A stretch of DNA of 64,000 nucleotides from positions 1 to 64,000 of the IMG/VR virus record IMGVR_UViG_3300036715_000626, one strand, 5' to 3'. Source of the DNA: a virus. Shown piece after piece: positions 45,281 through 53,424 of the stretch. The position numbers and the translations under genes were made by a program. Every line of letters begins with the position of its first letter. Positions within the stretch are counted from its first letter, which is position 1. The notes below the pieces were generated by a model. The model worked only from the letters and a program-made list of their open reading frames with translations, was not told the DNA's origin and did not search any database.

Positions 45281-46609
45281 ATGGTATCTAAACTCGGTGA
45301 AGGCGCATTAGAACTTGACATACAGTCAATTCTAGACGCTAAAGGAACGAATCCTACTAAACCAGAATATTCAGTGTTTTTAAATACCGTTGATAAAGAT
45401 ATGCCGATTAAGTTATTAGACTCTGTTGAACTATTAAGAGATTATAATACTTATGTAGGTGATTATATTTTAGCTACTTTTCATATAGGTATGGGGGATT
45501 ACATTTCAGATGTCCTCCCGTATCGTGATAACTTAGAAGCTACTATTATTAAGAAAGACAGTAAGTCACAATCATCAACTCGTTATAAGTTTGCGATTGT
45601 TAACAATCAAAACTATACAGCTGGTGATGTATATGATAAAATGTCTAAAGAAGATCTTAACAAATCTCAATTGATAACCATAGAAGGACAATGTCTTGAT
45701 AGACATATTGAAACCTTACGAACTATTCCCGTTGACGGTATCTTTAAATTTAGCACTATCTTAGATGTGTTTAGATATAACATCGATGCGGCTTTAAGTG
45801 GTATTAAAATAGGTAGTAAAACTCCGGATATAGATATTAACATTATCACGCCTAACAATGATCGCTCCTACGATCACATAGAGGTACCTACAGGGACTAA
45901 AGTACTAGATTTGGCTACCTATCTACAACAAAGTAATTACGGCGTTTATAATGGCGCTGTAGGAACATATTTTCAATTGTACGGTCCTACCTTAAGAAAC
46001 ACTTTGTTTATCTATCCTTTGTATACCAATGCTCTTTTTAAAACCGCTACTAAAAAACTTATTATCTATAAAGCAAGTACAAGTAAATTCGATGTGATTG
46101 AAAGCACTTACTTCATAGACGGCGATATTGTTAAAATCATTGCTGGTAGTAATACAAAGAGTATAAATAAAGGCGAGAATGAATTACTGAATACTGGTTA
46201 TTCTATTGTAGCTAGTGATCCTAACACCATGTTAGAACGTAATGCGTTAGTAGATGACGATTCAGTTGTTGTTAGTAAAGATAGTAACTTAACTGGGTTG
46301 TTATTTAAAACACCTTCTGATGGAAATCCTAATCCTAACTATGTTGGTATGACGGATAATCTTTATAAATATCGTAGTGAGATTATGAAGAAGTCTATGT
46401 CAATATTCCAAGTACAATGGAATCATAGTGATCCAGATTTAATATACCCCGGAATGCCGGTGATGTATGTTTTTGCAGACGATGTTAATGGTATACGTAA
46501 AATGACCGGTACGGTACAATCTACTTACAGTAAGTATTTGAAATCTACTAATGAACGCGCTAGTCTTATAAACATAGCCGTGTCTGAAGTTGTAAAAGGA
46601 CAGGAATGA
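45281..46609 (+). CDS. Probable baseplate hub protein (gp27/gpD-like)
   Basis: The 442-residue protein has strands typical of hub proteins: YILATFHIGMGDYISD near residue 60, and near the end DLIYPGMPVMYVFADD followed by GTVQSTYSKY, which resembles the outer barrel turn of T4 gp27/VgrG hubs where the needle docks. AAGGATCATT precedes the ATG, and the stop overlaps the start of 46606-46929. The assignment is structural analogy, not a firm family match. Confidence 0.7.
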   Translation: MVSKLGEGALELDIQSILDAKGTNPTKPEYSVFLNTVDKDMPIKLLDSVELLRDYNTYVGDYILATFHIGMGDYISDVLPYRDNLEATIIKKDSKSQSSTRYKFAIVNNQNYTAGDVYDKMSKEDLNKSQLITIEGQCLDRHIETLRTIPVDGIFKFSTILDVFRYNIDAALSGIKIGSKTPDIDINIITPNNDRSYDHIEVPTGTKVLDLATYLQQSNYGVYNGAVGTYFQLYGPTLRNTLFIYPLYTNALFKTATKKLIIYKASTSKFDVIESTYFIDGDIVKIIAGSNTKSINKGENELLNTGYSIVASDPNTMLERNALVDDDSVVVSKDSNLTGLLFKTPSDGNPNPNYVGMTDNLYKYRSEIMKKSMSIFQVQWNHSDPDLIYPGMPVMYVFADDVNGIRKMTGTVQSTYSKYLKSTNERASLINIAVSEVVKGQE

Positions 46610-46929
46610 AGATTGATAAAATAAACAATAACACATATCGTGTGGTAGATAGCTCTGAAATAGAACTATTGGTTAATGAGATGGTTAATACGTTATCTCT
46701 GAATTCGGTAATGGATTTTGAAACTATAATTACAGATCAGCTTAAAGATAGTATGGTGTCACGGCTAGTAGCTGCACACTTTACTAAGATGAATCCTACG
46801 GTATTTAACGATGGTAATATGTATGTGATAATCAAAGTTGGTTTTGAAAATAGAGAAATCAATGTCAGTGTTGGTAATCTAACCCTTGAAAATAAAACAC
46901 GAACTCTAAACGGAGTTTTATATAAATAA
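46606..46929 (+). CDS. Unknown small tail-operon protein (107 aa)
   Basis: It starts at the GAATGA overlap with the hub gene and has AGGACAGGA before the ATG. A small alpha/beta protein ending in beta strands (MYVIIKVGFENREINVSVGN). Possibly a hub or sheath-initiator accessory given its place at the end of the operon; no motif is recognised. Confidence 0.78.
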   Translation: MKIDKINNNTYRVVDSSEIELLVNEMVNTLSLNSVMDFETIITDQLKDSMVSRLVAAHFTKMNPTVFNDGNMYVIIKVGFENREINVSVGNLTLENKTRTLNGVLYK

Positions 46930-46962
46930 CAGTACTACATGGCATATGCCATGTAGTACTGT
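46929..46962. terminator. Bidirectional palindromic terminator
   Basis: A 34-base perfect palindrome fills the convergent gap between 46606-46929 and 46969-47538. It is flanked by TATTCTTTT on the plus strand and shares AGTACTACATG with 21420-21449. Confidence 0.8.
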
Positions 46963-46968
46963 ATTCTT

Positions 46969-47538
46969 TTACCAATTAAACATATTCTCATCAAGAGTAC
47001 TCTTCTTTAGCTTATCGATAACCGTACCTGTTTTCACAGGAGGGTAGTAATAATCAAAGATAGCTTTCCAGCGTGCTATCGTAGTAATATCTGGTTTAGA
47101 GAAACTAGCCGGTACCGATTGTAATTCCATATTCAGGTAGTTAATACCATCAGCATGAAAACGATTAAGTTTAAGATTGAAGTTAGCAGCTATGTTACTA
47201 AAATCTTTCTTATTCATATCATCAAAGTCGATATTAGGACGCTCGTAAAGCGCAGGTACTGTCATAATGTAAGCGCCATTATTATCGATAATATCTACCT
47301 CTCTAAACGGGCCACCTGATAACTCTAACCATTTATAAATCAACACTTGGTTTATTTCGATCTTACCTATATTGAAAAAGAAATCTAAGAAATATTCTTT
47401 AAAGATAATTTCAAGAACAGCATTATTAGAAACGATAGCTAACTCATTGTGCAACCCATCGATTAGATTCGTCAACTTAGATGTTTCCATATCTTTCATG
47501 GATTTAGCTAAATCTTCAAGTGATTTTTGTGGTGTCAT
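46969..47538 (-). CDS. Unknown phage protein (189 aa)
   Basis: GAGGAGCACTCA precedes the ATG. Helical N-terminal third, then a segment with aromatic residues (FREVDIIDNNGAYIMTVPAL). It overlaps the upstream gene 47535-47951 by four bases. A tail accessory is possible, but nothing specific is visible. Confidence 0.8.
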   Translation of the reverse strand: MTPQKSLEDLAKSMKDMETSKLTNLIDGLHNELAIVSNNAVLEIIFKEYFLDFFFNIGKIEINQVLIYKWLELSGGPFREVDIIDNNGAYIMTVPALYERPNIDFDDMNKKDFSNIAANFNLKLNRFHADGINYLNMELQSVPASFSKPDITTIARWKAIFDYYYPPVKTGTVIDKLKKSTLDENMFNW

Positions 47539-47951
47539 TGAGTGCTCCTCATTCCTCTTATATTTGCAATTGTAGTATCTATATCTAATAACGTGCCACC
47601 AGTTTCCGAAATGGTCTGGCTGAGAACATAACTGTTATTATCAGCATCAACACACGCAATATCAATCGTATATGTAATAACGCTTGTAGCAGGGTCATCT
47701 ACCATAGTAGCACTAACAACAGTATTTTTAAAATAGTTATTATACATAAATGTTAATGACGAAATGATATTAGTTCTGAGTTCATTTTTATCTGTATACA
47801 TAGCTACTAAATATTTTAAACTTTGAACTTTACCTTTAAAGGTATTGCTTTGTCCGTAATCGGAAGTAATAAAGTATTCGAATAACTTTATCATTATAGC
47901 TTTTCTGTTAGTTTCCCAGCCGGTGACGGCTAGAACTGGAACTCCTGTCAT
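47535..47951 (-). CDS. Unknown small protein, possibly baseplate-related (138 aa)
   Basis: CCGGAGTAACAG precedes the ATG. The arrangement of a helical N-terminal half with KLFEYFITSDYGQSN followed by strands (VITYTIDIACVDADNNSYVL) is reminiscent of small wedge proteins such as the gp25 type, but key residues of that family are not evident. It sits directly downstream of the RecJ-like gene with three bases between, and upstream of 46969. Confidence 0.75.
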   Translation of the reverse strand: MTGVPVLAVTGWETNRKAIMIKLFEYFITSDYGQSNTFKGKVQSLKYLVAMYTDKNELRTNIISSLTFMYNNYFKNTVVSATMVDDPATSVITYTIDIACVDADNNSYVLSQTISETGGTLLDIDTTIANIRGMRSTQ

Positions 47952-47954
47952 CTG

Positions 47955-49760
47955 TTACTCCGGTAGTGGTTTAATGTATACTATGTTTAGATTTAACTCT
48001 AACATGTTTCTGAAATTATCAAGATTGATACTATAACTAACTAAAGCTTTAGTACTGCGTTTTAAAACATCTTTAACATTGTTAATATTGATATCGTGTT
48101 GAGTTCTAAAGAAATGTGTTCCTTGTAACTCTCTACCGCTAGGTGTTTCAAAAATGATCTTTGCTATGGTACCCATAGTATAGACTTTAGTTATGTTTAA
48201 CACTGATAAGAAAACAGGTTCAGCCCAGTCTTTTCCGTACGGACCCATACTTTCAATAGGTTTAACTAAACCGGGTGTTAACTTGTGCTCTGGTAAAAAC
48301 ATATCTACTTCTATCATATCTTTATTAAGATTAGTAGGAGTAAGTTCTTCACAATACTTATCAAAGAGTCGTTTAAACTCTTCTAATTTTTCTTTATGAA
48401 TACTACAACCTGCGGCACCTTCATGACCACCAAACTTAATAAATATAGAATCATCTTCGTTAGCGATATTCTTAAAAACTTGGACAATGTTCAAATCCTT
48501 AATGATTGCTCTCGTACTACCTACATAAGCATCTTGATCGGGAGTATTTAAGAAGCATACTGTTGGTAGTCCTTTACTTTCTCCGATATTACTAGCAACA
48601 ATACCACTGATAGATAACTCTGAATCTATTAATAATACAATACTGTGTTTATAAGGATTGTTAATGAGCGTACTTTTCTCTTTGTTAATGACAGTCTTCT
48701 GCACTGTCTTACGAAAGTTATTAAGTTTGTTTAACTCTTCCCCATATATAAGTACGTCTTCCGGAGTATCAGCTGATAATAGTTTAAAAGCTAAATCTTC
48801 GGCATCTATTCTATTAGCAGTATTAATAAGCGGAGCTATCTTAAACCCGATTTCTTTATAAGTGATCTTACCCGTAATGTTAAGAATTTTCTTAATAGCA
48901 TACCATGCTTTGTTACGGAATGAGTTTATCTCGTTCAGACCTGTCTTAACAATATGTCTATTGATCGGTAACTTTAAAGACATAACGTCACTTATCGTAG
49001 ATATAGCCACATATGGGATAATAGGATTAAAGATATCTAATCTATTATTAGGATACATTTTCTTATAGGTATTGACCATAACTAAGAAAGCTACAAAGCA
49101 ACCAGAAACATCTTTATAATAAGTACTGTCACTACGTTGGTTGTTAATAAACACATCGCAGTTATCTGGATTTATGTCATTAGGGATCTGATGATGGTCT
49201 GTTATAACCATAGTAATACCAAGATCTTTAAATTCTTTAAACGCATCATTATCTACTGATCCGTGGTCGGCGCTGATAATTAAATCAATTTTCTTTTTAT
49301 TATGCAGTTTTTTAACACGATTAACAAGTACTTGATTAAACCCGTTTCCGTCACGTCGTTTGTTTATAATAACACTAACCGTAGTAGGATCAACATTAAA
49401 CACTTGTAATAACGATCGATAGAGTACTGTAGCTGAGTTAACACCATCACAGTCATAGTCTGTGACAATAGCGATATGTCGCTTATTAACAATGTTATCT
49501 CTTACGATTTCTGATGCCAACTCGATATCTTTAAGTTGTTTAATATTTTGATCTATCCGAAGACAATTAAAGTAATACGATACGATATCTTGTTTATAGA
49601 ATTCATAATCTTTATCTTCTAGCCGGTTAGCGATTAACGATGCCTGAAACTCGGTTATGTTGTTTTTAATTAATTCTGCATATATTTTTGTACTGGGTTT
49701 TTTGTATATAAATCCGTGTTCTTCTATATGATCACTGATCTTTCCTTGTTTGATTTTCAT
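47955..49760 (-). CDS. RecJ-like DHH-family single-strand exonuclease
   Basis: The 601-residue protein has all DHH phosphoesterase motifs: DYDCDG at 101-106, ISADHG at 162-167, TDHH at 187-190, then a GCFVAF helix in the place of the RecJ SGxxxAF helix. The DHHA1 domain has FGGHEGAAGCS near residue 435, matching GGHxxAAG, and a C-terminal OB-like part follows. Family role: 5'-to-3' degradation of single-stranded DNA in recombination, repair or end processing. AAAGGTATAACT precedes the ATG. With the SbcD-like nuclease at 13447 it gives the phage two end-processing enzymes. Confidence 0.93.
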   Translation of the reverse strand: MKIKQGKISDHIEEHGFIYKKPSTKIYAELIKNNITEFQASLIANRLEDKDYEFYKQDIVSYYFNCLRIDQNIKQLKDIELASEIVRDNIVNKRHIAIVTDYDCDGVNSATVLYRSLLQVFNVDPTTVSVIINKRRDGNGFNQVLVNRVKKLHNKKKIDLIISADHGSVDNDAFKEFKDLGITMVITDHHQIPNDINPDNCDVFINNQRSDSTYYKDVSGCFVAFLVMVNTYKKMYPNNRLDIFNPIIPYVAISTISDVMSLKLPINRHIVKTGLNEINSFRNKAWYAIKKILNITGKITYKEIGFKIAPLINTANRIDAEDLAFKLLSADTPEDVLIYGEELNKLNNFRKTVQKTVINKEKSTLINNPYKHSIVLLIDSELSISGIVASNIGESKGLPTVCFLNTPDQDAYVGSTRAIIKDLNIVQVFKNIANEDDSIFIKFGGHEGAAGCSIHKEKLEEFKRLFDKYCEELTPTNLNKDMIEVDMFLPEHKLTPGLVKPIESMGPYGKDWAEPVFLSVLNITKVYTMGTIAKIIFETPSGRELQGTHFFRTQHDININNVKDVLKRSTKALVSYSINLDNFRNMLELNLNIVYIKPLPE

Positions 49761-49849
49761 AGTTATACCTTTAGTATTATCAATTATTATCGAAATATAG
49801 ATATTTTATATAAAACTTTATTTGATATTAATCGTTAAAGGTATAAGTT

Positions 49850-50449
49850 ATGAAAATGTTAAAGTTAACTGGGTTACGTGTTATGCCGGTATATGCCAGT
49901 GTTTATATTGGTAAACGAACACAGGTTAGATATTTCAATATCATGCATGGTAGTAGAGATTTCTCAGTATGGTCTTGTGGTATGAATAAACGATTATTCA
50001 ATCCGGATAATTATGGTCGTGATGTTGATAAGATTGAGCTAACTGATAACAACTATACGTTGGTTCCTGTAGAAACCGCTAAGAACCCTAACAATACACA
50101 ATTTTACGCAGTCTATAGTGATGGTGTAGAATCACACACTACCGATATTATTTTGTTCTGGGAAATTCCTAATAAACGATATACCGAAGTTACTTATAGC
50201 ATCTCCGGGTCATGTCGTGAATTGGGTAGTGGTGTCACAGGTATGACGAGAGATGGTATCGAATACCGCTCACCAGCACCAGTACTTGAAATATATGGTG
50301 ACGTTACTTTATCATGGAGTGGAAAAGATATGATTGGTCAATCATTATCACAAACAATATCTTACGATTACGCAACTGCTTCGTGGAAAATACCACCTAT
50401 GGAAGTAACAGAAAATATTAAAGGAGGAGAAGATGTCGAACAATCTTGA
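49850..50449 (+). CDS. Unknown beta-rich protein (199 aa)
   Basis: AAAGGTATAAGTT precedes the ATG. Beta-strand-rich with no membrane segment, and a segment TEVTYSISGSCRELGSG that looks like an Ig- or carbohydrate-binding-like fold. It overlaps the small gene 50433-50630 by 17 bases. Possibly a decoration or fibre-type protein; not recognised. Confidence 0.78.
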   Translation: MKMLKLTGLRVMPVYASVYIGKRTQVRYFNIMHGSRDFSVWSCGMNKRLFNPDNYGRDVDKIELTDNNYTLVPVETAKNPNNTQFYAVYSDGVESHTTDIILFWEIPNKRYTEVTYSISGSCRELGSGVTGMTRDGIEYRSPAPVLEIYGDVTLSWSGKDMIGQSLSQTISYDYATASWKIPPMEVTENIKGGEDVEQS

Positions 50450-50630
50450 CAATGGTGGAAGCACCGTTAGCATAACACGCTCTAATGCTAATAATGACCG
50501 AATAGCATTACAAATAAATAACCAAAATCTTGGAACCAATAAAAAATCAGGTGGTTACACAGCGAGTGATAAACCAATAGCTACAAGTATAGCAGAGGAA
50601 CTACGAAAACAGTATCCTAAAAAGGATTAA
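50433..50630 (+). CDS. Small unknown protein (65 aa)
   Basis: GGAGGAGAAG lies directly before the ATG, inside the end of 49850-50449, which argues for a real coding gene despite its size. The product is Asn/Ser/Lys-rich and probably disordered. It is followed one base later by 50632-52287, so the three form one unit. Confidence 0.7.
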   Translation: MSNNLDNGGSTVSITRSNANNDRIALQINNQNLGTNKKSGGYTASDKPIATSIAEELRKQYPKKD

Positions 50631-50631
50631 T

Positions 50632-52287
50632 ATGTTATCTAAAAGAATAACTGATAACGAAACTACACTTAAAGCTATTGGTCTTCTTTTAAAACATTTT
50701 GAAAAAGAAGAAAACAAATCTCTTATAAAAGTAAATACAAATAAATGTTTAGGAATATGTCGCCATAAATCTACTGAATTGACTATAGATATTCTCGATG
50801 ACTTCATGTCACAGTACGGGTTAACATTTATGGAAGGTCTCGGTAGTGTAGGAATTGTACTTCTAACATTTTCAGATTATTTAACAGGTCACCAAGTTAG
50901 TATTACGTATTGGGCGTATTACAGTTACGATATTAATAATGATAAGTACTTAGTTTATCTAGTTGATAATGATGAACCTGTAAGTATGACTTACAAACAA
51001 TTAAATCTACTGAACCATGGTACTAAAATAAACGGGAACTCTGTTGATATAAATGGTTACCACGCGGTGATTGTAAAGAAACATATGTTAGATATTAAGG
51101 ATGTGTTTCACTATCATCTTGATGCTATACAGTTTGATAAACAACTCTATACTAAACTAAATTTATTTCGTTTAGCATGGGCACAGAAAGATGATGATTA
51201 TATTGAATTCTTAGGAAGTAATCTATTAGGAGTTCATAAGGTTAGCTTTAGCGATAATGACGATAACATGTTATTGATAGATATTCTAAAGGTTGATAAA
51301 AACATTCTTAAAACGGATCTATTTAATCTTCCTGGTATTGACCCTAACTGGAAGATATCGTCTAACACAACCTATCTAACTCTTGTATATCTTATGCATG
51401 GATTTATTGTAGGTAGTCTTGACAATAAGACTAAAGAAGAAGCTTTACGAGAATGTTATTATATTTTTGCTTATAAAGTTATGGGTAGTTTGATATCTCA
51501 TTATTTTAACTACATGGACATAGCTACAGCTAAAGCAGTATTTGAACGATTATCGAATCGTTACCTTATTAAGAAATATGGTACATGGCAGGGAGTATTT
51601 GAATTTAGAGCTAATGATATATTGTTTGGTGGTATACATTACAACCGTATTAAAGATTTGACTACAGATGATGCCACAAGAGTTATTGCTGACCTACAAG
51701 GCCGGTTAAGAGAGCTTGTTAAAAACATCTACGCAGAGCTTGTCGAGGTACGTAACTCTAATGAAAAGATACACTCGACCTCAATGATCGAGTCTAATGA
51801 CGAGGGTGAATCTATTCGTGAAAATAGTGTACGTCCTGATTTATACATCAATTACGTACGTAGTGTGTTCAATACCCCTAATGACTTCATCAATGACGAT
51901 TTAGTGTATCTTATCGCGACTATCAATCCTAAACTAGATGTAGATAAATTTGTAGATACTCTTAAATATCTTAGTAATAACATTAAACCTAAGATAAATG
52001 ACAAAGACGATATTATAGAACACACCATAAATACAACAATAACATACCTTAGAACTAAAAATATTGTTAGCGACTATAACGCTAACGCTTATAACATATT
52101 AGTGCTTATGAAGGGTTACTGGAGTAGTTCTAGCGTTAAGGATCCTATAGTTAAACATCTTAAGGATTATATATTTAATATTGCTAAAATAGCCACTAAG
52201 AAAAAAACAACTTGGTTGTTGGCTTCTATAACAATATCCGTATTGTTATACATATTTTTACGCAGCTTGTATAAGAACAAAAAATAA
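50632..52287 (+). CDS. Large C-terminally membrane-anchored protein (551 aa)
   Basis: Residues ~1-515 look soluble and mostly helical, with a charged linker near 385-400 (MIESNDEGESIREN). The final ~25 residues are one hydrophobic helix (TTWLLASITISVLLYIF) followed by the basic end LRSLYKNKK, a tail-anchor arrangement. AAAAAGGATTAAT precedes the ATG. It converges on two minus-strand genes that also have C-terminal anchors. The role is unknown. Confidence 0.82.
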   Translation: MLSKRITDNETTLKAIGLLLKHFEKEENKSLIKVNTNKCLGICRHKSTELTIDILDDFMSQYGLTFMEGLGSVGIVLLTFSDYLTGHQVSITYWAYYSYDINNDKYLVYLVDNDEPVSMTYKQLNLLNHGTKINGNSVDINGYHAVIVKKHMLDIKDVFHYHLDAIQFDKQLYTKLNLFRLAWAQKDDDYIEFLGSNLLGVHKVSFSDNDDNMLLIDILKVDKNILKTDLFNLPGIDPNWKISSNTTYLTLVYLMHGFIVGSLDNKTKEEALRECYYIFAYKVMGSLISHYFNYMDIATAKAVFERLSNRYLIKKYGTWQGVFEFRANDILFGGIHYNRIKDLTTDDATRVIADLQGRLRELVKNIYAELVEVRNSNEKIHSTSMIESNDEGESIRENSVRPDLYINYVRSVFNTPNDFINDDLVYLIATINPKLDVDKFVDTLKYLSNNIKPKINDKDDIIEHTINTTITYLRTKNIVSDYNANAYNILVLMKGYWSSSSVKDPIVKHLKDYIFNIAKIATKKKTTWLLASITISVLLYIFLRSLYKNKK

Positions 52288-52291
52288 AGAT

Positions 52292-52322
52292 AGTTAGATA
52301 CAGGCTACGCCTGTATCTAACT
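52292..52322. terminator. Bidirectional terminator
   Basis: A 14-bp perfect stem AGTTAGATACAGGC with a TAC loop separates the convergent genes 50632-52287 and 52322-52633. Confidence 0.75.
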
Positions 52323-52633
52323 TAATCTTTTTTAAACAACCCGGCAATTAGCAGTGTTGTCACAGCACCGATAACTGCTCCGATAGCTATCCCAGTTGCT
52401 AATTTTTTTGTATTGTGTTGTTTATCGTACCAACCAGATAACATATCGAGATAGGAGTTATTAACAACTGGCTCGTCCGATTTCGGGTCAGATACTGACC
52501 CGGATTCTTTTGTTTCCTCTTTCATTTCTGACTCCTCTTTCATTTCTGACTCCTCTTTCATTTTTGTTTCCTCTTTCATTTTTGTTTCCTCTTTCATTTT
52601 TGTTTCCTCTTTCATTTTTGTTTCCTCTTTCAT
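52322..52633 (-). CDS. Tail-anchored protein with MKEETK repeats (103 aa)
   Basis: The N-terminal 42 residues are seven tandem hexapeptides, MKEETK or MKEESE, a highly charged helix. After a short linker comes LSGWYDKQ, also present in 52661-53314, and then a C-terminal membrane helix (ATGIAIGAVIGAVTTLLIAG) ending FKKD. Every repeat starts with ATG and carries its own GAGG site eight bases ahead, so translation could begin at any of seven in-frame points and give products of different length. GAGGAG lies before the first ATG. Confidence 0.8.
   Translation of the reverse strand: MKEETKMKEETKMKEETKMKEETKMKEESEMKEESEMKEETKESGSVSDPKSDEPVVNNSYLDMLSGWYDKQHNTKKLATGIAIGAVIGAVTTLLIAGLFKKD
52508..52633 (-). 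repeat. Seven tandem 18-base units containing RBS and ATG
   Basis: Units read ATGAAAGAGGAAACAAAA on the minus strand, with two units carrying the AGTCAGAA ending instead. The true leader just upstream (GAGGAGACAAAAA before the first ATG) resembles the unit, suggesting the array grew from the initiation region. Confidence 0.85.
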
Positions 52634-52660
52634 TTTTTGTCTCCTCAGACTTTGATTTAA

Positions 52661-53314
52661 TTACTCAGAAATGATGACATCGCTGTCGTCATTACCGAAA
52701 TATCTAGCCACAAATTTTGCTGTGAAATAAATCGCAGCAATTATGGCCACAGTACTACCAGCCACAACCGCAACCTTTACAGGTGTTGGTTGTTTGTCGT
52801 ACCAACCAGATAAAATTTTCTGGAAGGATTTATTTTCTGGTTTACTTTCATCAATCACTTTGTTCGTGACTGATGAAACTTGGTCGATCATTTGTTCGAA
52901 CACACCCAATGGGTCATCCGGCTTTTCCGCATGATCTTGAACCATAGGTTCAATTTTCTCACGCCATATGCTATCGACATCGATAAATTCGCCGTTAACG
53001 ACGGCTTCATCGAGAGCCGCTTTGAAGTCTTCTATAAGACCGCTAACAGCCACTTTTTCACTAACCATAAGTTTGGCTAGTGATAAGTACCCAAAGCCAT
53101 CACTAATAACTAACGCGATCTCGCGTAATGTATCGTCACTAGCAGTGGAACAAAACACTGTTAGTTTGTTAAGATAGGATATCATCGGAGTAATATCCGA
53201 TTCTACTGTGCATTGTTTTAATACACTTACTAACTCTGCAAAAGTCTTTTTTGCGAGTGGGAAATCTTTAGCTGTTTCAGCAACGTATGGACCATCTATA
53301 GTGTTAACGCCCAT
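52661..53314 (-). CDS. Tail-anchored protein, paralogous C-terminus (217 aa)
   Basis: The first ~165 residues are a helical soluble domain. Then LSGWYDKQ (near 171-178), shared with the neighbour at 52322, leads into a membrane helix (VKVAVVAGSTVAIIAAIYF) and a charged end GNDDSDVIISE. The two genes therefore look like an anchor module duplicated with different N-terminal parts. AAAAGGAGAATACCACC precedes the ATG. The function is unknown; location at the host inner membrane is inferred. Confidence 0.82.
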   Translation of the reverse strand: MGVNTIDGPYVAETAKDFPLAKKTFAELVSVLKQCTVESDITPMISYLNKLTVFCSTASDDTLREIALVISDGFGYLSLAKLMVSEKVAVSGLIEDFKAALDEAVVNGEFIDVDSIWREKIEPMVQDHAEKPDDPLGVFEQMIDQVSSVTNKVIDESKPENKSFQKILSGWYDKQPTPVKVAVVAGSTVAIIAAIYFTAKFVARYFGNDDSDVIISE

Positions 53315-53346
53315 GGTGGTATTCTCCTTTTATTTTATCTGTTATT

Positions 53347-53353
53347 ATAATAT
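53347..53353 (-). promoter_or_regulatory. Candidate promoter core before 53314
   Basis: The minus strand reads TTCTATATTATAATAAC, ~33-40 bases before the start codon, with the recurring ATATTAT core. Confidence 0.4.
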
Positions 53354-53392
53354 AGAACTATAAAATATTGGAAATAACATAAAAAAGAACTA

Positions 53393-53420
53393 CTACACTA
53401 ACCCAATTGGGTTAGTGTAG
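53393..53420 (-). terminator. Palindromic terminator after the repeat protein
   Basis: A 28-base perfect palindrome lies just after the stop of 53425-55059, followed on the minus strand by TAGTTCTTTTTTATG. Confidence 0.8.
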
Positions 53421-53424
53421 GTAA

